Positions 17,786 to 25,508 of a DNA stretch of 26,158 nucleotides are shown here, one piece after another. The stretch lies in NCBI GenBank assembly GCA_009731375.1, contig BJOX01000054.1:71854-98011 (forward strand), given 5' to 3'. The position numbers were made by a program, and so were the translations under genes. Source of the DNA: Paulinella micropora. Lineage: Eukaryota; Cercozoa; Imbricatea; Euglyphida. Under the pieces are notes generated by a model. The model was not told the origin of the DNA. It worked only from the letters and a program-made list of their open reading frames with translations, and did not search any database. Every line of letters starts with the position of its first letter. Positions within the stretch are counted from its first letter, which is position 1.

Positions 17786-17807
17786 GGGGGGGGGGGGNNN
17801 NNNNNNN
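17786..17807. other. Poly-G run and assembly gap
   Basis: G12 at 17786-17797 is followed by ten Ns (17798-17807), inside the nuclease-like gene. As with the first gap, the break falls exactly on a G homopolymer. Confidence 0.97.
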
Positions 17808-18071
17808 CGTCTGCTCTAGCACCGCCGTGCAGCCCGTAAAGCACCGCTGCCGCCGCCAGAATTGTGCAGAGGCGCACTCGGACCACTGGAACGTGATTTC
17901 GGCACGCTGGGACTGCTGCCATGACGCCAACTGGACCAGCAAGCCCTGCGCATCTTCCAACCCAAGCTGCGAGGCCAAGACCGTCTGCAGCCTCGCCAGA
18001 CTCATCAGACTGTCTTGGTTTTCTGTGTGTCCAAAAAATTCGCCCTCTGCGCGCCGACGTGGAAAGTGGCG

Positions 18072-19057
18072 GCCCCCTCACCAAGTAAAAAGCGTCTTTG
18101 GCCCATGAAATATGTACAATCGCATCTCCTTCTTTCCAACTAGGGTGAACGAGAGTGTCATTGCCCGCGCGAGGGTCTTGATCTCCGTCATCGCTCCCCT
18201 CTTGATGGACTCCTTGCAAACGTGCCGTCCTTATCGCCTTTCTCGGTCGGTCGTAGATAAAATCATTTTGCGCTCTCCTTATTTGCGCCTCCGTGAACTT
18301 TTCTTCCTGCACTTTCGACTCCCCGCTTTTGCGGGTCTGAATCCCCGCCGCGCTTTTGCGGTCGGTGGTCCCCTTGTTCTCCAGCTCAGCCTCCTCCTTC
18401 TCCGCAATTGGTGCCCTGTAGGCATCCCGTTCCGAGATATCCTCCTTACGGATTGGTGGGATCTCTTTAAAGTCAGCCTCCATCCGTTTGAGTGCTTGAT
18501 CAACGGACTCATCTTCAAGTAGGAAGGGATCATACTTAATCAGCCTTCGTACATTGACAATTTGAACTTTCCCTCTGCCCCTGATTTTATAATTCAAAGG
18601 CCCCATCTGTTCCATGATCTGGTATGGTCCTTTCCAGTGGATGAACAGCTTCGAGCTGACTCCCTGAGGAACCTGAGCATGGTACAGTAGTACAATATCC
18701 CCGACCTGAAATCTGACTTGATCCAGGTGTGCCTGCCTGACACCTTCAGCATCAGTCTTCCTGCGCTCCGCCTCCCTATGCGCCTGTACTATTTGCTCCG
18801 CCTCCATCTTCGCCCGAAGTCTCACCCCAAACAGCTCATCCTGATCTGCCCATGAATCTTTTGGGTGCAGCAGTGAGGCTGGGATGGCGGGCTCACGCCC
18901 ATATACCAATTGGTATGGCGAGACGGAACCTTTTGAACCACCTAACGCTGTAGAGGGTAGGCAATTCATAGCAAAGGCAAACGAGGATGCTGCCTCCACC
19001 CATGCCTTTTGGTTCTCCTTCTTCATACAATACATCTTCAGCGCGGCCTTGAGGGTC
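18072..19057 (-). pseudogene. Gypsy integrase C-terminal part, GPY/F module
   Basis: This continues integrase in a different frame from Pol, starting directly after a 1-nt frameshift just past the catalytic Glu. The helical core end (PYQLVYGREP) is typical of Gypsy integrases. It is followed by a QVGDIVLLYH segment and the GPY/F module (WKGPYQIMEQMGPLNYKI), then KYDPF and a charged tail rich in Glu/Lys/Arg. The GPY/F module is a C-terminal DNA-binding or multimerisation domain in this family. The frame has no stop before it enters the GC-rich island near 18072-18085. From there on the translation is only an out-of-frame shadow of the nuclease-like gene, so the native C-terminus is missing or displaced. 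Confidence 0.8.
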
Positions 19058-19112
19058 TATGCACCCGCTCTATCTTGCCGTTCGCTCTGGGGTTATAGGC
19101 GGTGACATAATA

Positions 19113-22100
19113 TTATTGCCATTTCATGCCGTAATATGCAGATAGCTTGTCGATGACTTCATTATTAAAGTCAGAGCCTCGATCTGAGCATATTTTTCTG
19201 GGCACCCCAATCTGTGAGATGATCCTGTCAATCAACGCCTTAGCTGTTGTTTCGCCCGTAACATCTTTAACCGGGACCACCCATACATAGTTGGTGGCTC
19301 TGTCTATGGCCGTTAGAAGGTATCTGTAACCTTCGGTCGTGACCGGGAAAGGTCCTACATGATCGGTGTGTAAGAACTCGAACATTCCTAAGTGTAAAGG
19401 AAAAGTCCCGATCAGGCCAAAATTCGCCTTCAATGGTGTTTTGGATATCTTGCATGGGATGCATGCATTGACCTGTTCATCAATATTCTCCTTCATCTTC
19501 TTCCACCAGAATCGTCTCGAAATGAACATATGCGTTCTTTGTCGGCCCGGGTGCGCCAGTAGTGGGCAGTTATGAGCAGCGACAAAAATGATGTGTCTGA
19601 GTTTCTCAGGAACCCAGAGAGTCCATTTGTCTGGTTGTGATGCATAGCGCCCGTGTTGTCCTTTGTACCACAAGAGACCGTCTCTCCACCCCATCTCCTT
19701 CTGTTGCTCCTTAATCTCCTTCGTCATTTTCAGCTCGTTCGGGTTCTTGTATAGCTGTATTAGCTCTTTGAACTCTGGATCGAGAGACTGTTGCTGTCTC
19801 CGTGCAGTGGGTGAGGCTATGTGGATAGTCCCATCCTCTAGCTGCACTCCTATCCTCTCAGGGTTTTCGTCTAACTCCTCCTTGTTCTCCTGCGGGGGTT
19901 CCGCATATGCTTCTTGCTTAATCTCTTCTTGTTTTATCTCCGCCTTCATATTCTCATATGCTTCATAGGACCACTCAGCATCCTCGAGGACATGTGCTGT
20001 ACAACATATCCCATGATCCGGACCTTGCGGGCTATGACGTAGACATAGACCTATATATCGGACCCCTCTCGCCATCTGCATCGACTCGATATGATGCACT
20101 TCGTATGTGCAGTCTGGGGATAGATCCTCCATTTCTGCTGATGATACGAGAGCTGCCACTTCTGAGTGAAACTCTAGCCTGGAGAGGCTGTCAGCGACAA
20201 CATTTCGCTTGCCGGGTAGATGGACCATTGTAAAATTGAAACATGACAAGAATGCCTGCCATCTCGCTAGACGGCCAGTCTGTTCATGATTCATCAGCCA
20301 TAGTAAATTCTGGTGATCAGTCCTTACTATAAACTGAGGTCCACCCCATAAATACTCTCTCAACCGTTTGAGGGCCCAGACCACCGCCAGTGCCTCTCTC
20401 TGTCTCGTACAATAGTTTCGCTCCGCCGAGCACAACTTTCTACTTATAAACATGATCGGGCGCAACTTTTTCTCCTCATCTTCCTGTTGTAAGACTGCAC
20501 CGATCGCGAACTTTGATGCGTCTGTGTCGACTACGAATTGCTTCGAAAAGTCGGGCATCATCAGCACGAGTCCGCCATCCGTCGGATCTTTATAGATGAG
20601 ATCTTTGAGCGTGTTGTACGCTTCTAAGGCTTCATCATCCCACTTCTCAAAATCACCGAAGTCGATCATTCTCTCCAACTTAGCCCGAGTTGCACCCCAA
20701 TTGGGTATGAACTGGCTGTAATATTGCGCCATCGCAAGAAATGAGTGCAGCTCTGTGCGATTCTTCGGCCTCTGCCGGCTCATGATCTCCTCCCTCTTCT
20801 CTTTGGATATCGAGACTCTATTGTAAGAGATTTCGTACCCCAGATATGTCACACTTTTCTTTGCGAGTTGACATTTCTTCAAATTACATTTCAGGCCAAA
20901 TAGTTTGATACGCCTGAAAATGTCTGTTGGATGGTCGATGTGCTCTTCCATCGTATTGGAGTACGCGATGATGTCATCGATGTAACAAAATGCGTACTCT
21001 CCCGCCTTCTGTCCTCTTCTCCTCATGAAACCTCCCTCTGTCTGGTCATCATATTTGCTACTCAGCATGCTTTGCATCGCTTTCTGAAAGAGTCCCGGGG
21101 CCTGTTTGAGTCCCATCGGAAGTACTTTCCACTGATATATCTCCATTCCTACTACAAATGCAGTCAGCCATCTGGACTTTTCATCCAGTGGAATTTGCCA
21201 GAAGCCATTCTTCAGATCAATGACTGAGTATAGCTTGGCGTTCCGCAATACTCGCCTTCCTTCTTCAAGAGTAGGTAATGGATTTCGTTCCTCCTCTAAA
21301 ATTTTATTGACGCGGGCATAGTTAACCGTTAAGCGCCATTCTCCTCCCGGTTTAGGCACCAGTCTCGGTTGGGAAACTATTGGAGATGTCGATCTCTCAA
21401 TGAAATCCTCATCGAGTAACTGCCGTGCTTGTTCTTCTGCGATCTTTGCTTCATGTATACTCAGATTTGCCCGTCGTGGCGCCGGTGAAGGCTCAGCACC
21501 TGGTATTTTACAAATAACCGCGGTGAAGTCTTCCGGCTTGACACCTCCCGCTTGAGGGGGGTCAAAAATCATTTTGTTCGCCTTCAATCTCTCTTTCAAA
21601 ACCTCTTTCTCCTTCTCCGTACCTGCTCCTCCTGCCAATTTCTCGTCTATCGCCGCCTTAAACTCCTCCTCTGACATTCTCTTGTGATGCTTGAGGGGTG
21701 CTCTGTCCTCCTCCAAGCCCAACTCTTCTTCTGATATATCGTCCATTCCCGTTTTTTCATATGTGGCAGTGTCTGGTTCGTCGTCCTCCGCCAGACCTAC
21801 CAACATATCTATTAATCTCGCATATTGCAACGGAGCTTTTCGGGTGTAGAAACCATCGAAGCATGTGAATGCTTGAGGAATCAATTTCAACTTGTCCTGG
21901 TCTCTGAGCTTCCGCTTGTATGCACTGCTCTGCTCACGAGTCCCGAGACGACAAGCCACCACTAAGTGTTGCTTCCGTGAGGGCACCGGTATCGGATGAT
22001 CAATAAGCCGGTCCCGTATCTCCTGCGCCCATATCGCCTTCTCATTGTACGGGAGTATGACCGTATATGGTTTATTATTTTCAAAAAGAGTGCGCAGGCA

Positions 22101-23435
22101 CTTTTTCACTTCTGTCAGTGAGCGCGGCCACGTAGGCTCGTCACCCCAGAATTCGGTAATAAAGCTTTTAATATCTTCTGCCGGGATATCAGGGAGTCGT
22201 CCCCTTCTCCTCGGTATAAACTCCTGTCTGTCCTTCTCTTCCACCTTTACGTGAAAGCAATACCCGTTGGTAATATATACATCGGCCCCTGCTCCTTCTT
22301 CAAATCTCGCCAACGATGGGCACCTTTTTCCCATGCATATAATCTCCTCTTTCCTCTTTTCAGTGAGATCGTCTATCGACTTTTTATCCCATTGTGTAGG
22401 GACTGTAGCCGTATAGACCTCCGCCTCTCTCTTGTCTGACAGGTTTGAACCATCTTTAGACACCGCGTCCGTTGGCATATATGCCTCATATGCGTGTGTA
22501 ATGGCCACCTGTTTCCCTTCCGATGCTACCCCTAGGTGTAGGGCCTCGTATGAGTCAATAGCATGGAGAGAGTCGACAGTATATTCTTCTCCTGGCTCTA
22601 CGCCGTATATGACTCTTTTGGCGGCGCAATCAATCACTACGTTCATTGTCGCCAGTTGGTCGTACGACAAAAGAACAGATCCGTGGTATTCGGGGACAAC
22701 GTACAAGTCCACTCGATATACTCGTCCGGATTTCAATTTAAAATTTAAAGTGATGATGCCCGTTATATCCGTCCGACTACTAACTCCTTTCAAGGTGCCA
22801 GATGATTTTTTCATATTAGTTTCTAACCACGCATGGTGTTTCGTAGTAAATTTCCGGCCGACAATATTAATATTCGCCATAGTATCATTACCAACGTTTA
22901 TAAAGGTATTTAATGTTTCACAAAAAAGGTTCGTATAGCATAAAGCGTCTGGCCGGTGACTTTTTAAGGCCAATACAAGGAGCTTGTGTTCTAAAATCTG
23001 TATCCTTTTCTCGAGGTTCGCCTCCTCCTCCCTTTCCGCCGTTTTTGTAATGTCTTTTTGGGTATTGTTCACAGGCGAAGGATGATTGTCCTTGCTTTCT
23101 CTGTTTGAGACCGTGAGGAGAGGTTGATGTCCTCCATCCTCCTTGTCTATTGTCTGTCTCGGCAAGTTGATAAGATTAACTGCCGGTTCTATTCTTACTT
23201 TCTTCGGCTGTGGCTGCGACAGGCCCGCCTGCTTTCTCTTTGCCAGCGCTTTACTCGCCTGCCTATTAGCAGCATGCACTGTTTGTTGTCGTGATGGGTG
23301 TACTGGTATTGTACTACCTTTGAGTTGGTCTGTGGCCTGCTGTGGGCTCTTAGACTCACTGGTACCCTTGGTTGGGACCTGCACAACGGTGTATCGTGCA
23401 ATGCATGTTGTTCTGTTTTCTCCCTCCTTCTCTAG
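19113..23435 (-). CDS. Gypsy Pol: protease-like, RT, RNase H, integrase core
   Basis: The frame is continuous with Gag and separated from it only by TGA at 23436-23438. There is no ATG near the start and a GTG lies at 23382-23384. About 1440 codons run to TAA at 19113-19115. A basic linker comes first, then a retropepsin-like region (DTM at 22878-22886 in place of DTG, and VLLSYDQLATMNVVID). Reverse transcriptase has Asp in SVIDLKNGFWQIP (21216-21218) and CYIDDIIAYS (20973-20978), with about 20 extra residues just before YIDD. RNase H has VVDTDASKF, REALAVVWAL and RTDHQNLLWL. A Glu/Lys-rich linker precedes integrase. Integrase begins with the H2C2 zinc module (HNCPLLAH...CIPC), then Asp in LHTDHVGPF (19362-19364) and Asp in SDRGSDF (19182-19184). 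The TAA falls before the catalytic Glu, which is still readable downstream in frame (19068-19070). Apart from this stop the protein is well preserved. Confidence 0.92.
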   Translation of the reverse strand, partial: LEKEGENRTTCIARYTVVQVPTKGTSESKSPQQATDQLKGSTIPVHPSRQQTVHAANRQASKALAKRKQAGLSQPQPKKVRIEPAVNLINLPRQTIDKEDGGHQPLLTVSNRESKDNHPSPVNNTQKDITKTAEREEEANLEKRIQILEHKLLVLALKSHRPDALCYTNLFCETLNTFINVGNDTMANINIVGRKFTTKHHAWLETNMKKSSGTLKGVSSRTDITGIITLNFKLKSGRVYRVDLYVVPEYHGSVLLSYDQLATMNVVIDCAAKRVIYGVEPGEEYTVDSLHAIDSYEALHLGVASEGKQVAITHAYEAYMPTDAVSKDGSNLSDKREAEVYTATVPTQWDKKSIDDLTEKRKEEIICMGKRCPSLARFEEGAGADVYITNGYCFHVKVEEKDRQEFIPRRRGRLPDIPAEDIKSFITEFWGDEPTWPRSLTEVKKCLRTLFENNKPYTVILPYNEKAIWAQEIRDRLIDHPIPVPSRKQHLVVACRLGTREQSSAYKRKLRDQDKLKLIPQAFTCFDGFYTRKAPLQYARLIDMLVGLAEDDEPDTATYEKTGMDDISEEELGLEEDRAPLKHHKRMSEEEFKAAIDEKLAGGAGTEKEKEVLKERLKANKMIFDPPQAGGVKPEDFTAVICKIPGAEPSPAPRRANLSIHEAKIAEEQARQLLDEDFIERSTSPIVSQPRLVPKPGGEWRLTVNYARVNKILEEERNPLPTLEEGRRVLRNAKLYSVIDLKNGFWQIPLDEKSRWLTAFVVGMEIYQWKVLPMGLKQAPGLFQKAMQSMLSSKYDDQTEGGFMRRRGQKAGEYAFCYIDDIIAYSNTMEEHIDHPTDIFRRIKLFGLKCNLKKCQLAKKSVTYLGYEISYNRVSISKEKREEIMSRQRPKNRTELHSFLAMAQYYSQFIPNWGATRAKLERMIDFGDFEKWDDEALEAYNTLKDLIYKDPTDGGLVLMMPDFSKQFVVDTDASKFAIGAVLQQEDEEKKLRPIMFISRKLCSAERNYCTRQREALAVVWALKRLREYLWGGPQFIVRTDHQNLLWLMNHEQTGRLARWQAFLSCFNFTMVHLPGKRNVVADSLSRLEFHSEVAALVSSAEMEDLSPDCTYEVHHIESMQMARGVRYIGLCLRHSPQGPDHGICCTAHVLEDAEWSYEAYENMKAEIKQEEIKQEAYAEPPQENKEELDENPERIGVQLEDGTIHIASPTARRQQQSLDPEFKELIQLYKNPNELKMTKEIKEQQKEMGWRDGLLWYKGQHGRYASQPDKWTLWVPEKLRHIIFVAAHNCPLLAHPGRQRTHMFISRRFWWKKMKENIDEQVNACIPCKISKTPLKANFGLIGTFPLHLGMFEFLHTDHVGPFPVTTEGYRYLLTAIDRATNYVWVVPVKDVTGETTAKALIDRIISQIGVPRKICSDRGSDFNNEVIDKLSAYYGMKWQ

Positions 23436-23438
23436 TCA
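23432..23438 (-). promoter_or_regulatory. Gag-Pol stop in UGA-CUAG readthrough context
   Basis: The Gag stop reads CAA TGA CTA GAG on the minus strand and Pol follows in the same frame with no other stop. UGA followed by CUAG is an established efficient readthrough context in eukaryotic mRNAs, and gammaretroviruses use stop readthrough in the same position. Function here is inferred. Confidence 0.55.
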
Positions 23439-24296
23439 TTGGACTACCTCAAATCTGTTACCTGAGTCGGCATCAGTGTCGGTAGTGGTTGCGCCTGATG
23501 TCGCATAGGCCTGTGGTGCTGAGGAACTCGAGCTTGAGCTCGAGCCGTCTGCCCAGCCCCCATCTCTGTGGTACGGGCGCTCTGCGCTGCCGTATCCACC
23601 TCGGCCAACCCATCTTCCTCCTCCTCTACCTTGAAATACACCTCTTCCTCCTCCTCTTCTCACAAATCCTCTCTCCCCCCCGCGAGTGTATGTGCCTCGT
23701 GCGAAAGGGGCTCCTCCTCCTCGATTGATTCCTCTCCCTCCTCCTCTTCCTCGTGTTCCACCTCTTCCTCTACTTGCGGCTTCTATGGCTGCCGTCTTCT
23801 GATCATCTCTAGCGAAAAGAGAATTGATCGCGTCAGCTAGTTCGTGGTCATGGTCCGCGACATCCTGTAATTTCCACCCCTGATCCTTGCGCAGTCGGCG
23901 CAGAACGGCGACGGTGTTGGTTTCGTCCGACCGTACGTTCTTGAGGAGTGTGTTTCGGATGCGGGTGTCCTCGACATCGTGGTTGTACGGGCATTTCTTA
24001 TTTGTGTGTTTGAAGCATTGTGCCCGTGCCCACCAACGAATACAAGGTGTGTTAGCTTCACGACTGTTCTCTCTTGGTCGCTTTCCTAGAGATCGTTGCG
24101 TATGTGCGGTTTGCGGTTGAGCAGAAGCCGATGCAGAATCGATCAATGATGCTGTCTGGCTGTCGAGCCTCTGACAAGCGGTCATTACTTCGGTCCACAA
24201 CATTTTTGGGCTCACGGCCTTAGTCGTGGCCTCAAAGACGCTCATCTCCAAAAAGTTTAAGTGCTTTACCTTGTCGAAGGTTTTGCAGTCTTGCAT
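23436..24296 (-). CDS. Gypsy Gag C-terminal part: CCCH finger and RGG-rich tail
   Basis: ATG is at 24294-24296 and TGA at 23436-23438. The first 70 residues are helical-looking. A CCCH zinc finger (C-x8-C-x7-C-x3-H, in CIRWWARAQC...CPYNH, about 23975-24045) sits where a CCHC nucleocapsid knuckle would normally be. The second half is very rich in Arg and Gly (RGRGG-type repeats, about 23590-23780), followed by poly-Ser and an acidic end. Both features point to RNA binding, as expected of nucleocapsid. The frame is also open upstream to TAA 24315, in register with the preceding Gag-like fragment, so the ATG at 24296 may be internal to a longer ancestral Gag. It is expressed together with Pol if the terminal UGA is read through. 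Confidence 0.75.
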   Translation of the reverse strand: MQDCKTFDKVKHLNFLEMSVFEATTKAVSPKMLWTEVMTACQRLDSQTASLIDSASASAQPQTAHTQRSLGKRPRENSREANTPCIRWWARAQCFKHTNKKCPYNHDVEDTRIRNTLLKNVRSDETNTVAVLRRLRKDQGWKLQDVADHDHELADAINSLFARDDQKTAAIEAASRGRGGTRGRGGGRGINRGGGAPFARGTYTRGGERGFVRRGGGRGVFQGRGGGRWVGRGGYGSAERPYHRDGGWADGSSSSSSSSAPQAYATSGATTTDTDADSGNRFEVVQ

Positions 24297-24314
24297 GAGC
24301 AGTGTGAGCTTATT

Positions 24315-25462
24315 TTAGTTGTAGACGTGCAAAGCACTGAGGAAATATAGGAGTATGGCTTTGTGGTTATAAAAGAGAGTGTACTGGGTGCCCACATTTG
24401 TTAAGACAGATGCAAGCTGAGTGACAGACTGCAACTGCTCCGATACTAAGTCGAAAATTTCAAACCCAATCAATGTGCCAGTGCACAAGTGTTGGTATCC
24501 ACTTGCCTTAAAGTATCGAATGAGGGCAGCAATGGCCAGAGTACAACTCATCTCTGCATGTCCACCTTTCCTTGCTAGCTCCTCCTCTCCTCTATACTTC
24601 TCGTAAGTTANNNNNNNNNNGTTATACGATCAAAACCAGTTCCAAGGAGGGATCGATCACAGAGATGTTCTAGGACTTCATACTCCTGCTCCACCTCACA
24701 CTGGTTTTGCTGGAAGCATCTGTCCATCTCATTGAACTTAGTCATGAGGGTCTTCTCTGTGTCAGCCTCATTGGCAGTGATAGCATAGAGCTTAAGGCCC
24801 CCTCTCCCAATTTTGATTTTAGCTAGGGCTGCCTGCAGTGCATGCTTTTTCTTCTGGGAGTCAGTCAAGTTAATTACTGTTCCTCCCCCTTGGGGTCCTC
24901 CTCCTGCTTTCTTGTTGGGAGCTGGGTTAGATGTGGTAGGTGGAGCCGTTGGCTGTGGAGCCACCCGCGCTACTGCCATTGCCACAGCTATCTTCTCCCT
25001 CTGCTCCTTCTCCTCTTTCTGTCTCGTCTCTTCTTCTTTCACCTGTCGTGCTAGATGAGTCACGAACTGTGCAAGCCCTGTGGCACTAGAGAGGAAGTGT
25101 GCCTTTTCTCTCATGGAAGACTTATCAGCTCTGTTATTATTTGGGATTGTTGTGAGAGGGCCTTTAATGAGAGTGTGATTCTTCGTGTGTGCCCGTTGCT
25201 TTCATGTTGGTTTTTGCTCCTTCCCCTCAAAGAGGCCCTTATGGAGTTGTGTGAGGCGTTCAAGTACCTGACAAGACTGGTCAACCTCCTCGTAAACAGG
25301 ATGTTGCCTTGTGTTGTCTTTCAGGGCTTTGTGCATCTCGTTGTAAGCCAGTGTGACGTCAGTTACAAAAGCCTCAAGGGCAAACTCAATGCCACTTTGG
25401 TTTCTACCTTCGAACTTTCTTTCTAGATTCTTGATATCAGTGGCGACACCACAGACAGACAG
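24315..25462 (-). pseudogene. Gag-like region broken by UGA, gap and TAA
   Basis: One frame runs from after TAG 25463-25465 to TAA 24315-24317. It is interrupted by a TGA at 25202-25204 and the gap 24611-24620. The segments before and after the TGA both read like protein: a helical stretch (KNLERKFEGRN, EEVDQSCQVLERLTQLHKG), then a Glu/Lys/Arg coiled-coil-like helix (about 24985-25050), and a Pro/Gly-rich linker. A globular mixed region with the ending YFLSALHVYN follows. The piece lies directly upstream of the CCCH Gag ORF, ends 18 nt before its ATG and is in the same frame. It is therefore best seen as the matrix/capsid part of one Gag. A host gene cannot be excluded because no diagnostic motif is visible. 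Confidence 0.5.
24611..24620. other. Assembly gap with overlapping flanks
   Basis: Ten Ns. The left flank ends GTTA and the right flank begins GTTA, so the true sequence may have no gap at all. Collapsing the 4-base overlap keeps the minus-strand frame open through the junction. Confidence 0.9.
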
Positions 25463-25508
25463 CTATGCTGCAGTTGTGCGTTTATTTTCCCACTGTATGT
25501 TTGTGCGT

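Larger units (their letters stand above)
16974..18005 (-). pseudogene. PD-(D/E)XK nuclease-like, Cys-rich protein; in-frame TAA
   Basis: The ATG is at 18003-18005 and the open frame begins just after TGA 18078. After about 65 residues the frame meets the gap at 17798-17807. It resumes with HEARYRPDVTILD and AFVEIFVSSR. The Asp of RPD (17763-17765) and Glu of VEIF (17718-17720) are 15 codons apart, as in PD-(D/E)XK folds. The usual Lys after the Glu is missing. A CAVC pair and an Ala/Glu/Arg-rich helix follow, then TAA at 17463-17465. The same frame continues past the TAA with a Cys-rich segment (CRQC, LCPKPEC, VCFDC, PHVC; about 17163-17300) that could bind zinc, then a basic tail and a poly-Ser run from the GAT tract, to the second gap. 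Codons are strongly G/C-ending throughout on both sides of the TAA, arguing for one gene broken by a nonsense codon. Its role is unknown. DNA cleavage is inferred from the fold pattern only. Confidence 0.45.

Noticed and set aside
25200-25290. Intron removing the in-frame TGA at 25202 (donor CAG|GTACTT)
   Set aside because: The sequence that would be removed reads like coding (coiled-coil-like), and the best acceptor downstream does not restore the phase. Not excluded, but not supported.
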